Shown here one piece after another: positions 28,927 to 40,500 of a stretch of 64,000 bases of DNA. A model generated the notes under the pieces. That model was not told the DNA's origin. It searched no databases and worked only from the letters and a program-made list of their open reading frames with translations. The translations under genes and the position numbers were made by a program. Positions within the stretch are counted from its first letter, which is position 1. Each line of letters opens with the position of its first letter. The stretch is taken from the NCBI GenBank assembly GCA_026770025.1, contig JAMXDE010000011.1:1612001-1676000 (forward strand), in the 5' to 3' direction. Source of the stretch: Craspedostauros australis. Lineage: Eukaryota; Bacillariophyta; Bacillariophyceae; Mastogloiales; Achnanthaceae.

Positions 28927-29877
28927 ATGAGTACCACCATTCCCACTCCATCCGCCACTGTTGCTGCCGCCGCCCAAACCTCGCAGCAACAGCAAGGATC
29001 CACCATGACACCGGCCATCAAGATCATCCCGAACAACAAGCTGTACGTCAGCGAACCAAATCCCCGATGGTTCGGAAATGGCGCCAACGCCAGGAACGAC
29101 CCGGCATGGACCAACGCCAACTGGCTCAAGTCCAGATTCCACTTCAATTTCGCGGAATACCACAACCCCCATAACACCGGCTTCGGCGTCCTCAAGGTCA
29201 TGAATGATGACCTCGTGCAACCTCACAGAGGTTTCGGCGAACATCCGCACCACAACATGGAGATCATCACCTACATCGTGCAAGGTCAATTGACGCACCA
29301 AGACAGCATGGGGACAAAGGAATCCTTGGGCCGCGGTTCCATCCAATTCATGACGGCCGGAAGCGGCATTGAGCATTCCGAAGCCAACCACGGCGACAAG
29401 CCTTTGCGCTTCATTCAGACTTGGATCAAGCCATCGAAGCAGTACCTGACACCCAACTACGGGTCTTTTGAGGGATCCCGGGTGGCCGCAGATCGTACCA
29501 ATAGCTGGTATCATTTGGTGTCTGGCGCGATCGGTGCTGGAACTTCCAACGATCGCAGCGATTCAGGAGACATCCACGCCGCGCCAGTTCAGATCAATCA
29601 AGATGCCGATCTCTTTGTGACGGAGCTGGAAGAAGGCAAGTCAGTGTCGTACGATCTTGCGGAAGGTCGCCAGGCCTATATGCTGTGCCTGGAGGGATCC
29701 GTGAAGGTCAACGGCAAGATGATGCACCGCCATGATGCCTGCGAGATTGTAGGCGGTGGCAAGATTGACGTAGAGGCTATCGAGACGGAAGACACGGAGA
29801 GCGGTCCACGTGCCCACGTCATGATGTACACGATGGCAGAAGTGAAGGGATCCGGTCGCAGAGACATCGTCGCTTAA
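28927..29877 (+). CDS. Pirin family protein (cupin, quercetinase-like)
   Basis: 316 residues, no intron. After a low-complexity start, the pirin N-domain begins (NPHNTGFGVLKVMNDD). The metal site is complete: GEHPHHNMEIITY gives the His-x-His and Glu ligands near 106-112, and GSGIEHSE supplies the fourth ligand near 150. The C-terminal cupin half follows (LAEGRQAYMLCLEGSVKVNG). Pirins bind Fe(II) and act either as quercetin 2,3-dioxygenases or as nuclear transcription cofactors; which applies here cannot be told. The length is normal for the family. It pairs head-to-head with the EndoU gene. Confidence 0.92.
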   Translation: MSTTIPTPSATVAAAAQTSQQQQGSTMTPAIKIIPNNKLYVSEPNPRWFGNGANARNDPAWTNANWLKSRFHFNFAEYHNPHNTGFGVLKVMNDDLVQPHRGFGEHPHHNMEIITYIVQGQLTHQDSMGTKESLGRGSIQFMTAGSGIEHSEANHGDKPLRFIQTWIKPSKQYLTPNYGSFEGSRVAADRTNSWYHLVSGAIGAGTSNDRSDSGDIHAAPVQINQDADLFVTELEEGKSVSYDLAEGRQAYMLCLEGSVKVNGKMMHRHDACEIVGGGKIDVEAIETEDTESGPRAHVMMYTMAEVKGSGRRDIVA

Positions 29878-30124
29878 GGACCACCCTCCGACGAGCAGTA
29901 CATACCATACATTATTAGAGGATAGTAAATCAATGCAGCATTGTGTCACGTCTATGCGAAGAGCCATTGTCCGTTCCCCCTCTTTACAGAATGATTGAAA
30001 TCGCCTTGCATTTGCTGCGACGGGGTGAATGGATGCATACATACTAACTGTTATTCTACTGCATAAATTGCTAAAATCCAGACCAAAGGCAGATCGAATC
30101 AGATCAGATCAGACCCGAATCGAT

Positions 30125-31874
30125 CTAGCACTGTGGACCCTCCAAAGGGACCATGATGGTCTTGGTCTCCAACCAATTGTCCAGGGCCGCCTCACCCTTA
30201 TCGCGGCCGTGGCCAGACGACTTGTATCCACCAAATGGCGCAGCGCCATCCAAGTTATCGTAGCAGTTGACCCAGACAGTGCCACAGCGCAGCTGGTTGG
30301 CAAGGCCCAACGCGCGCCCGGCATTGTTGGAAATGATGCCAGCAGCGAGTCCGTACTTGGTGTCGTTGGCACGCTTCACCACCTCATCCGTGGTTTTGAA
30401 TTTTAGGATGCACATGACAGGGCCAAAGATTTCTTCCTTGGAGATCGTCATGTTGTCGTTCACGTTAATGAAAATAGTTGGCTGTACGAAGAAGCCCTTC
30501 GTACCGTGGCGCAGACCACCGGTGGCGACGTGAGCGCCCTCCTCCTTGCCCTTGCCAATGTAGCCCATCACGCGGTCGAACTGCGTCTTGTCGACCTGCG
30601 GACCATGTTGGGAGGTTTCATCGGTGTACGGTCCAACCTTCACCGCCTCCGCCTTGGCCTTTGCGCGCTGGACGAACTCATCGTAGATGGCCTCATGCAC
30701 GAAGACGCGAGATCCGGCGCAGCAGCATTGGCCTTGGTTCAAGAACAGTCCGATATGCGCTGTGTTGACGGCAAGGTCAAGGTCGGCGTCATCCAGGACG
30801 ATGAGCGGAGACTTGCCTCCCAGCTCCAACGAGACGTTCTTGAGGTTGGATTCAGAGGCCATCGCGTGGATGGCATGTCCAACAGGGGTGCTGCCTGTGA
30901 AGGCGATCTTGGAGATGTCGGGGTGTCGAGCGAGATGCGCTCCTGCTGTGGGACCAAATCCGGAGAGGGTGTTGACAACACCCGCAGGGAACCCGGCCTC
31001 CTTGATGAGCTTGGACATGTGCAGCGCGGTCAGCGGGGTCTTTTCAGACGACTTGATGACGACGGTGCAACCAGCCGCAAGGGCAGGTGCCACCTTCCAT
31101 GCGTACATCGCCGTCGCAAAGTTCCATGGAATGATGCAGCCGCACGCCCCGATGGGCTCGCGGCGGGTGTAGCACAGGTTGTTGCCTTCGACAGGGATGA
31201 CCTTGCCGCTGATCTTGTCAGCCCATCCAGCGTAGTATCGGTAGTGCTGAATCACGAGGTGCAGATCGATAGTGCTGCCGTACGCGCCGCTGTGACGGCC
31301 GATGGGCTTTCCGTTATCCATCGCCTCCAGCTCTTCGAGGAATTCGCGGTCACGCTCGATGAGGTCGGCCAACTTGAGGAGGAGATCGCGGCGCTGGGTT
31401 CCATCCATGGATCGCCATGGAGAACCAAGTTCGAAGGCAGCATTGGCGGCTTCGACCTTTGAATTGGAGGAGAGTATTAGTGGAAAGGTAGGTTTGTGAA
31501 GTTGTTGGTGGCAATGGCAATGGCAGCGCCAGCGGCGTTCATCCTCATTGGAGAGGTGTATAATGAGGAACAATGAATGACATGAGGTGTGAGATGGCAA
31601 CGAAACGAACGGAAGCGATGGGTACACAAGTGTGGTGTGGATGGATTGCAGCAGTGGCGGTGTCATCACCAGTACTGTCAACAACAAACGAAGACATTCT
31701 ATTCGTGTCTGTACTTACAGCCTTGTCGACGTCGGCAGCGTCCGCTTCCTGAACGCTGCAGATGATCTCCTCCGTGGCAGGATTGATGGTGTCGAAGGTC
31801 TTGCCTGAGACTGAGTTCACCCACTCATTGTTGATGAACAAGCGAGTCTCGAGTTTGGAGATGTCGATGGGCAT
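30125..31874 (-). CDS. ALDH: NAD-dependent aldehyde dehydrogenase, ALDH1/2 class
   Basis: Exon 1 is 31874-31719 and exon 2 is 31456-30125 (GTAAGT donor, TTCAAAG acceptor, phase 0), giving 495 residues, the normal ALDH length. The N-terminus ([20 protein letters not shown]) continues across the splice as [33 protein letters not shown] is the NAD-binding region, [11 protein letters not shown] has the general-base Glu near 266, and [11 protein letters not shown] has the catalytic Cys near 296. The end TKTIMVPL is typical. No presequence is seen, so a cytosolic enzyme oxidising aldehydes to acids is likely. Three consecutive cysteines at the active site occur in many ALDH1/2 enzymes. Confidence 0.94.
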
Positions 31875-33302
31875 GATGGCTGCTTACTCTTGCTGTTTGC
31901 TCTTGCGGTGGATGCGTGGGGCAGTGGTTGTCTTTGAAGATCTCGCTTTTTTATGAGAGAACCAGCAGACTTGCAGAACTCGACATCTGTGAGAGATGAG
32001 CGTGTGCTTGGGTGCGGGAGAGTATGGTGAGAGCAATCCGCAGCGCCACAGTGCCAGGGTGTGGTGTCACGTCCACACACATCCTCGTGCCAAGGTGTCC
32101 ACTCCCTTGGCTCCTGCGCAGTGAAGTACCAGAGCTTGTTCCTTCATTGATGTGAACACAAGAAGAGCCTGTCTCTCTCTTGGGTCCGAATCGGACTGTA
32201 CTGTGCCATTAGCGCTGGTCTGTCTCATTTGTGCTGGTGGCATGATGAATGCATTCTGAATTTGTGACAGCAACATGTGCAAAATCCGAATTCGCAAAGA
32301 TACCCCATTTTCCGAACTGAATCCTTTTTGATAATCTTTGTTCTTTGTGTTCTGACAGCACCTTCTTCTCCATCTGATGCGTCGACCTTCACCAACAGCA
32401 CAACAGCGCTCAAGCATCAAGAGCATCAAGGACATCAACGATCAAGGCTCCCAACACAGCGTGTCCATTGCGATGTTGGTGCTACTGCCCACCAGGGTAT
32501 GTGAAGCGCGAGTGCCCAGGCCTCATCGATGTCCCTCTCTTGTCACGAGGCAGCATCTCGATCCTGTGCGTTGAGATGTTGGTGCAACAACACACAACAG
32601 CACACAACAAAAACTACCTTCTCATGATTCTCCTCAAGTCGTCTTGCCGCCGTCCGAATATGGACTCAACACTACACGGGACTCGAACAGCAAGGTATCT
32701 TTTGTTGTTCTCCACACAAACTTGCGAAAACCAAAACCGAAAACCAAAGCCACAACGACACAACACAACAACACCAGGGACGGAAGCGTGATTCGCGATG
32801 CTTGATTCTGCATACTCACAGCAAGAGGGCAACACATTGACATCATGTCGCCATGTGCGATTACTACTGCCATTACCGCCACCGACATATGAATTCTCTA
32901 CATCATAATACCCAGTGATTACTCGGAGAATACTTGTCGTGACAGGTGAGCAAACATGCCAACATGGTCACAGGCTACTTCACATCTTGCATCGTCTTGA
33001 AATCTTGCAGCACATTCATCCGATCCTGTTTGCATCACAGCCAACAGCATTTGCTCACACCTGCACTCCTGATCTTGCTCACGGATCACGCTCTCTTGAC
33101 TTCTTCTCACAATTCCAACCAACGCAAATTCAAAACGCAACAAGCTCACAAACTACAACAATTGCAACACATCAATCACGATTCCTCTGCACCACTGCAC
33201 AACAGCATCCGAAACAACAACATCAACAACGGCAAAAGCAACAATAGAAACTAGAATAAGCCAACACAACGACATCATCAACCTATTCAACAACACAGCA
33301 AC
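31875..33302. other. Divergent spacer of 1.4 kb
   Basis: The longest gene-free stretch between two cellular genes here, separating ALDH (minus) from the membrane-protein gene (plus). Short open frames exist on both strands without recognisable protein features. The last 200 bases are CA-rich, as expected of a leader. An unrecognised noncoding RNA gene cannot be excluded. Confidence 0.45.
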
Positions 33303-34316
33303 ATGAAATCCGCAATCATTTCCTCGCTTCTCCTTTCCCTTTCCCTCACTGCTCCAGCACACGCATACCGCCCCCTCGGGTTCGGATCCACTGTCGCCAG
33401 CAATCCATGCACAACGGACGACGATTGCTCTGCCGGCACCTGGTGTCGCGCCAAAGATGAAGCCGAGACGGCCAGAGAATGTGTGGCGTACGCCAAGATA
33501 GGCGAGGCATGCGGAGGATTCGTTCCCTTCTGGGAACAAGAAAAGTGCCACCCACTGATGACGTGCAAAATGGACGGCATGAACCCTGATGCCAGCGGAA
33601 CATGCGCCGCAAACATCGTCACCCCAGGCCCAGATGTGCGATTTCAGGAAATGGCTGTCGACAGTCTGAAGGAGTGCCTCATGGCGGTTGTGGCACAACA
33701 CGGGTCGGACCAGATCGACGAGACGACATCCACCGCCGCCGCCACCACAAACGATCTCGACATGTCGGCACTGATGGAGCTCGCATCAATTGAATCCACC
33801 ATCACATCCTGCGGCGACATTGGCGTGGAATTCAACTCGGCCCATGTCCGTGTGCTCCGACGATCTGACGCAAGTGTCCTCGCTGAAGTCCAGTACGACT
33901 GCGACGGCAACGAAGTCTCTCCACAATGCAATGTGCAGGAAGATGACGAACCCATAGATGATACATCTGGAGGTGCGAGTAGCAGCGATTCCAGCGAAAC
34001 CGAGGAGATGGAGGAGAACAAAGAAAGTGACGAGTCGACAACCACAACGACACCTGCAGCCAGTGACTTGAACACAGACAGCAGCGATGAATTGTCTGAT
34101 GGCGCGGTGGTCGGCTTGATTGTTGCCAGCGGTGTGTTTGGAGTCGCTATCTTGGTCGCTCTCGTGTACTGCATGGGAAACAGAACCAGCAACACTGTCC
34201 CAGCAGCGGCATCAGAAAAGGCTTCGGGCGTCAACGACAAGTCTGACGGAAATAGCGACAATGATGATGAAGAAACAGGATCGGGTGACATCGAGAGCGG
34301 CAGCGCTCAGTCGTAG
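33303..34316 (+). CDS. Type I membrane protein with cysteine-rich ectodomain, orphan
   Basis: 337 residues with a clear signal peptide (MKSAIISSLLLSLSLTAPAHA). The ectodomain begins with a compact cysteine module (NPCTTDDDCSAGTWC, then ECVAYAKIGEACGGF and KCHPLMTC), about ten Cys within residues 36-100, a spacing reminiscent of dickkopf/prokineticin-like colipase folds. A second part (110-220) has four more cysteines. A Ser/Thr/Glu-rich stalk leads to one transmembrane helix at about 266-291 (VVGLIVASGVFGVAILVALVY) and an acidic cytoplasmic tail. It is probably a surface or endomembrane protein; the resemblance to known folds is by cysteine spacing only. Confidence 0.75.
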   Translation: MKSAIISSLLLSLSLTAPAHAYRPLGFGSTVASNPCTTDDDCSAGTWCRAKDEAETARECVAYAKIGEACGGFVPFWEQEKCHPLMTCKMDGMNPDASGTCAANIVTPGPDVRFQEMAVDSLKECLMAVVAQHGSDQIDETTSTAAATTNDLDMSALMELASIESTITSCGDIGVEFNSAHVRVLRRSDASVLAEVQYDCDGNEVSPQCNVQEDDEPIDDTSGGASSSDSSETEEMEENKESDESTTTTTPAASDLNTDSSDELSDGAVVGLIVASGVFGVAILVALVYCMGNRTSNTVPAAASEKASGVNDKSDGNSDNDDEETGSGDIESGSAQS

Positions 34317-34963
34317 AAATAAATGCGGTCACGACCATTCAACCGAGCACGATGGTGATAGCAACACAAGAGAGAGAGAGAGAGAGAGAGGGAAGCAGCA
34401 CATTACAAGTATGTGCGAAGGTCGATAGAAGACGCATTTCTCGTCAGGGCAGCACTTATGCCGTTGTTTGGCACAACCACATCTCGGCAAGGCAGGCAAA
34501 AGAAAATCGAGACGTACATTCATACAAACAGATAGACATAGAAACACACTAACATCCGCTCTTGATTCTAGAGAATGACAGACGGACACCAACATCGGCG
34601 TTGACAGCCACGCTCGTACAGTGTCAGTATGGCAATCACGACGCAGTTGTCAGCAGCGCCTTGCTTTTTCGTGCAAGGCTGCCTTTACATCTAGTTGTCG
34701 ACATCTCTTTCATCCCGTCGACTGTTCATTGGGGCCTGTTGGTGGCACTTTTGACCGGCTACCACTTCCTCCCAGGCCACCACTTCTCCACAAAGGTGTT
34801 CCTCGGAAGGCCACACCAGTCAACGAATCTCCTCTTTGCCGGAAACCACCCACCACCAACCACACGTCCGTTTTGATACAGACGAAAATCATTCAGCTCG
34901 TGCTTACAAATCAACAAGGCCACCATCAACAACAAGAATAACAACAATGATAATCAAACAATA
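34317..34963. other. Spacer with a GA repeat
   Basis: 647 bases between two plus-strand secreted-protein genes. A (GA)n tract at about 34370-34391 lies just after the membrane-protein stop. The remaining open frames look like noise; the last 100 bases are the CA-rich leader of the next gene. Confidence 0.5.
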
Positions 34964-36079
34964 ATGACCACAATCAGATCCACCATCGCCGCCATCCTCT
35001 TCCTCGCCTGCTTGACGACTGCCAAAGCCCGCCTTCGAGGAGACAAACACACGAAAGCAGTCGATGAGCTCCATGTCGTGGTCCATGCCACCCGTATGCT
35101 CAAGGGAACCGTAGGTACCAATGAGAACAACAAGCCACCAAAGACGAAGATGAACAAGAACAACACACCAGAGACAAACCCAGCATCAGGCGATCCTCTG
35201 TCCTCCCCTCCGTCCGCCTCCCCGTCACTCATTCCCACCTCCAATCTAACCACCAATCCGACATCAACGCCAACCTCCGGCCTGGGCAGCACCGACCAAA
35301 CCGATCAGCCAGCATCCCATCCCACAACGCTAGCGAATACCGTTCCGCCGCCCATTTCAAACAATTTCGATTCCACTGTCTCCGTCGTATGCAAAACCGA
35401 CGGTACCACCACTCTCTTGATCAAGCTCGTGCGAAAAGCATCACATGCGATGCCACCAAGGAACCCTGCCGTGAGGCTGTGCTCGCCGTGAGGAAGTCCT
35501 CATTCTTGCAAAACTACTTCGGATGCGCAGGAGATCTGGGAGAAGGAGCAGCACGCAAGCTCTTCAACAGGTATGCAACGAATCCGGCGCTCGTTGACGA
35601 ACTCACGCTGCTGGCTGATACCCACGCAACCCTCATCACGGAACGACCGAGTGCAATGAAGGCGGCCTGCATGGCCATTGGGATGGCCCAGTCTCCGCCC
35701 GACACCAATCCACGCTGCCAAGGATCATCCGGATGTGCCGCCACGGCGGTCGCTTCTGACGCCGATTCTCCTGAGACACCATTCATGACTGTGTCCATCA
35801 CCGCATGCCTCGGCAACAACGCATGCAACAACATGGGACCCAATCCTCTCATCCTGGACTCGTCGTGCATTGGAGAGAGTGTGCGACTCCATGAATCACC
35901 CGGATGCTGATCCCATCGTTTCCCATGTCACCTTTGTTGGCAAGGCCGCATGCACCACTGGACGATTCTGCAAGGCAGTGGGATACCAATCCTACAGAGA
36001 TGTGACAGTCCAGGATGGTGCATGCCTTGGAACAAATGTGTCAGGAATCAAGGGTACAACTTTGTCAAGATACCCATGA
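34964..36079 (+). pseudogene. Secreted CxGxxxC-repeat protein, reading frame broken twice
   Basis: It starts with a signal peptide (MTTIRSTIAAILFLACLTTAKA) and a Pro/Ser/Thr/Asn-rich linker of about 100 residues in the first frame (34964-35491). Cysteine-repeat coding continues in a second frame from about 35400 to 35880 and in a third from about 35870 to 36079. The second shift falls in a GAGAGAG run near 35872-35879, where CIGE must continue as VCDSMN to keep the motif. Repeats seen: CQGSSGC, CLGNNAC, CIGE-VC, and CTTGRFC, spaced about 25-35 residues apart. No GT-AG intron explains either shift. It is either a young pseudogene or carries two sequence errors. Function unknown; the layout suggests a wall or secreted protein. 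Confidence 0.6.
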
Positions 36080-36832
36080 TTGCCGCACCTCCCACAATTA
36101 TTCGTCACACCTTTGAATACTATTCATCACACCTTTGACTATTATCCACCACACTGTTTGAGTCTTATCCATCACACCCACGAACAAAGACAAATGGGGC
36201 TGATCTCAGTCCTACCAAGAAGAAAGGGTAGCCTGTCCTCAAATAGTATAAGAACCTCACCAAGTGGAACAGTAGGTCCTGACACCAAACCAACCATGGT
36301 GGCTATGCAGATGGCAACATCAGCCAGAACAAGCAGGGCAGTGGGCAAGTGCTGCACCCCATCTGGGAAGCAGCACTCACCCCTCCTGCGGGCAAGAACA
36401 GCCACTGGTTTGGAACATCAGAAAGGATCAGAACAACTGCAGGTTTGGAACATCACCAAGGGTGACACCAATTGTAAGATGAGGTGTCACAGGATTGAGG
36501 ATCAAAACATATGACAAGCAAGCATGCAGGACTGCAGATTTGTACCAAGTGAACATAGATAGACACAAGTACGCAGATACAAATGACGAGACATTGAGAC
36601 AAGGGCATGGAGAAAAACGTATGAAGATACACAAGCAAGGCATGATGAATGCAGAAGGAAGCGCCCAGGAACACAGTGATACCCCGCGATGCTACCACAG
36701 TGAATGCCTACAATGAAAATGAAATTGGAAGAGGAAGTGAGATTGAGCCCACAATTCCAAAACGGTACGATCTAATAACAGATTAGATAACAGTACTAAC
36801 TATAACCCTGGATTTCCAACACAGGTGCACTG
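36080..36832. other. Gap inside or after the cysteine-repeat gene
   Basis: No coding sequence recognised. The beginning has short imperfect repeats of CACACCTTTGA. It could be a long intron, because AAGG|GTACAA near 36052 and TTTCCAACACAG| near 36823 have compatible phases, but this is unproven. Confidence 0.35.
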
Positions 36833-37213
36833 ATGAAGGCAGTAGAGAGCAAGAAGCTCTTCACCAGGAATGGATTGGCTGTGGCAACAGTGTGCATTGG
36901 GAATGACTGCTGCACTGGATCCACTGCTTGCTCCACATCTCCTTCTTCCACTGGATCGATGACTGTGAGTGAAGGATCTTGCCGAGGTGACTCGTCCTGT
37001 GTCGACGTGTTTCCTGGGACTATCATCATCATCGAGAGTTGCACACAGACCATTGTATGTGCTTCTTTGGGGGGTTTCATCACTTCCCTTGCCGAGCTGC
37101 ATACAAACACAGGCAGATTGGGTGGTGATCCCAGCCTCAAGCATGTTCTTGGCAATGCAGGAGATGACTGTCCCGGACCGAATACGGCTGCCTGCAAAGC
37201 TATCGCACCATGA
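36833..37213 (+). pseudogene. Fragment of a CxGxxxC-repeat protein
   Basis: 126 codons with the same repeat style as the gene upstream: VCIGNDCC, SCRGDSSC, SCTQTIVC, and DCPGPNTAAC. It has no signal peptide of its own and lies just behind a good acceptor-like sequence (36812-36823), so it is probably a 3' exon or a detached piece of the broken gene at 34964-36079, not an independent gene. Confidence 0.5.
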
Positions 37214-37585
37214 CGGAGATACTCGTAATACGAGTACGAGGATCGTGGCGGTACTACCCATGGTTGGTCCACTCGCTGACTCGGATCGTATGAACTGCGA
37301 ACTGGCAATGGAACGACGTCTCGCATCAAGGGAGTAAGTACCCACTCTCATCACTTTGATGACTCTGTGTCAACCTAATACACTCTGGAGAGAGTAGGAA
37401 CGTGCCACTTTTCCTCAATTGATCGTGAGGGCAGAGGCAGTCTAGATGGTCGGCTGATTGATCGGTGTCCCTTTAGCTGTTACGAGCACAACGATGGATT
37501 TCTACCAGGCTCTAATCTTGCTGACACCTCGCATGGAGTACTTGTATGCATTTACTGCTGACTGCTTGACCAGCCTACGTGCTGC
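37214..37585. other. Convergent intergenic region
   Basis: Spacer between the cysteine-repeat fragment (plus) and the TRPC4AP-like gene (minus). Short inverted GTACTC/GAGTAC-type words recur near 37225-37240, but nothing was identified as a gene. Confidence 0.45.
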
Positions 37586-40500
37586 TTATGTGCTTCTCAT
37601 GGAACCATCAGCAATGCGCGGGGCACGTTGATACGGACTGCGCGGCAGACGGATCGGTCGCCGGACCAACGCCGTTGGCGACCCATTGTCGGCACCGAGC
37701 AACGAGACGACCTCTATCCATTCCTGAAAGCGGAGGTGAGAGGAAAATTCCAGCGAAAGCCTGTCCCGGCCCCTGTGGGTGTAGTACTCGAACCAGAACC
37801 AAAGCACTTCACGGAAGTTTCTCATGACGTCGTTTCTGTCCGCCATGTCATTTGCGGAGGTCGACGTGGAGCCTCGGCGCGTGAGAGACGCTCGTCGTGT
37901 GTAAGGAGCCGGCGGCGTCTCTCTATCGATGTCCAAGTATTTCATCGCTTGCACGAATGCGCGATCGATGACGTTATCGTTGTGCGTTGCATCAATCGCA
38001 CGTCGGGTTGTGGCCTTCTCTTCCTCGTTCATGCGTCTCAGATCCTGCAACAAGATATGCAGCTGGTTTCTTCGGTGCGCGAAGATGGCGATGACGACTG
38101 CTGTGTTGAGACAGCAGATGTTTTCATGGTTGATGTTGCGCAGGTCGACAACCCGCAGCAAATCCCGCAGCAGCCTTGTTTGGTTGGCCGATAGGAACCA
38201 CGAGAGTCGCTCGACTGTGTTCGGAGCATGCGCGGCGTCGTTTAACATGTCGCCGGAAGGGGTGAAGACCCAGCCGAAGTGACCCACGCTGTCGTTCATG
38301 CCGACTGACGGGTTGATTCCCAGGCCAGCCGGGGGTTGTATGCCGAACGATTGGATCATGCCCATAGAAGGGAACCAATCCGAGGACCGTGCGCTGTCCA
38401 TGATCGCCTCGTCGTTCTGCATGGACTTCTCCGCGCCGCGGTCCTTTTGCTGCACATCGACCAGACGGGTATCCCACCAAGAATGCGAAAGGTAGTTGCG
38501 CGAGAAATCACCGTTGTGACTGCTCCACGAGCCTCTGCGCGCCATGGCTTGCTGTTCATCGATGTGCAACGGCATGAGACCCTTTGCCGATGAGAGGCGT
38601 TCGAGGCTCAGGATGAGAGAACGGATGAAGACGTTGGAGTCCACCAGATTCGCGGCTGCGACGCTCATGAGCTTTCGGAATTTCTCCTCGTCGAGGTTGC
38701 TCACCAGTAGGTCGAGCACTTGCGCGTTGCCCTTGCACAGCTCCCCCAGCAAATCGAAAGATGTTTGCAGGCTTCCCGCACAATGCAACCGCTCGCTCGT
38801 GATGTCAGCAATCAAATTTTCCAACAGCCCCGTGTGCGCCACGAAGACCTGCTCGGTCGCGGACGATCCACGCAAGTAGGACTCGATGCAGCTTGCCAGC
38901 CAGAACCTGTACGGAGATTCTTCGGACTCGCCGACGAATGCGGCGATGACCTTGGACAGCAGACCTGGCGTGAGGTTCGAGATGTCACAGTGCGCGACGT
39001 TCGGCAACTGGTCGAATACGTAACGACGTTCGGCCTGACTCAGCAAAAGCCTGCGACCCGAGTAGTTATCACAGTCTCTGTCGCAGAAGTTGTGCAACAG
39101 ACGCAGGTACTGCACGCATAAAGCGCTTTCCGGCGTACAGTCGCATCCCGGACCATGGATGCCGTGCGGCTGCTGATCGCCCTGTCCATTTCCGGCACCG
39201 TTCTGATCCTCGTCTGATGTTCGGATGATGGGCTGTCTCGTTGCCGTCAATGAATCCCACGGCAACCGGCCGAACATATCATCGAGAATCGAGATGATGC
39301 TGAGCTCGTTCAGGATGTCCTGGGCGTCGAGCTTCCTGCGTCCGCCAAGGAGGGTGCAGAGCACGAACAGAACTTCGACCTGGTACGGACCGAGAAGCAG
39401 AGCATTGAACTGCAGCGAATTTGCGGCATCCTCAGGTGTTCGGAGGCCGAGAGACCGTGTCTGGCCTGTTAACGAGTCACGAATGTTGGCGCCCTCAAGT
39501 CCGATGCCGACAACCTGTATTGACGGATTATTCTCAATGTCATCAAGCTCGGCTTCTCTGTCTTGCAACTGCTGGGCGAACATAGGGTCGATCATTGGGT
39601 TAATACCCTGGGCCTGATCATCCCCTTCCTCCATGTCGTCATCCGATCCATCTTGGTAGCTCCTGCTTGCCGTGCTCCTTCGAAGTCTTCGACTGGAATT
39701 TCGGGGGTTGCGACCGACCACGACCCCGGCCTGCTGCGCCGCGCTGATGACATGGATGATGTGCCCCAGTTGATTTGATGGCTCTGTCGCGTTGCCCATG
39801 AGCGTATTGGAGAGCTGCTCGAGCATGGTGGCCACAGAGCCGAGGTCGCTGACGGCTGGTGGTCCATCGTTGGCTGGCTCTCCATTCTCGCCTTCGTTGC
39901 TGCTGCTCGAAGTGCCGCCGCCACCGTTGGTATCGCCACCGTTTGCGACGTCACTTGGAGTCCACTCCTTGATGATCTGCCGCGCAAGCTCCTCCATACG
40001 ATCCACATCATCCCAGTTATCCAATTCGTTGAGGCCAAGCATGACCAAGGTGTCGGCAATGAACGGAAAGTGCGCCATGACGTGGTACGGCGAGCTGCGG
40101 CGCAAGGTCGGGGCGAAGTTCATGATGCGCAGCAATTTCAGCAAACGACCGACGAGCTGTTCATCTCCCAGCATTATCGACTGATTCATGTCCACCGTCG
40201 AATCACGACCAGCCCGCGCGGCGCGGTTGCGACGGAGCTGCAGCAATTCGATCGACTTGAGAACGGTCGGGCTTTCCAGCAGCTGTCTGTCTTCTGGTTC
40301 GAACACGAGGAGCGCCAGAATTCTGCAAAAATGCGCCAGCTGTCGGCAGTTGAATCCTTCCCACAATTTGTACAGATCGGTCACGTTGCCCAGGAAGAAC
40401 GTCGTGGGTGGCGGCGAACGGCCCAGAACTGGCTGCACGGGACCGTCCTCCATGGATGGTAAAGCGTCGACGTCCGGCAGTGGTTGGGGCGGTGAATGCG

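Noticed and set aside
30506-31462. 318-codon plus-strand frame
   Set aside because: Antisense of the aldehyde dehydrogenase exon 2.
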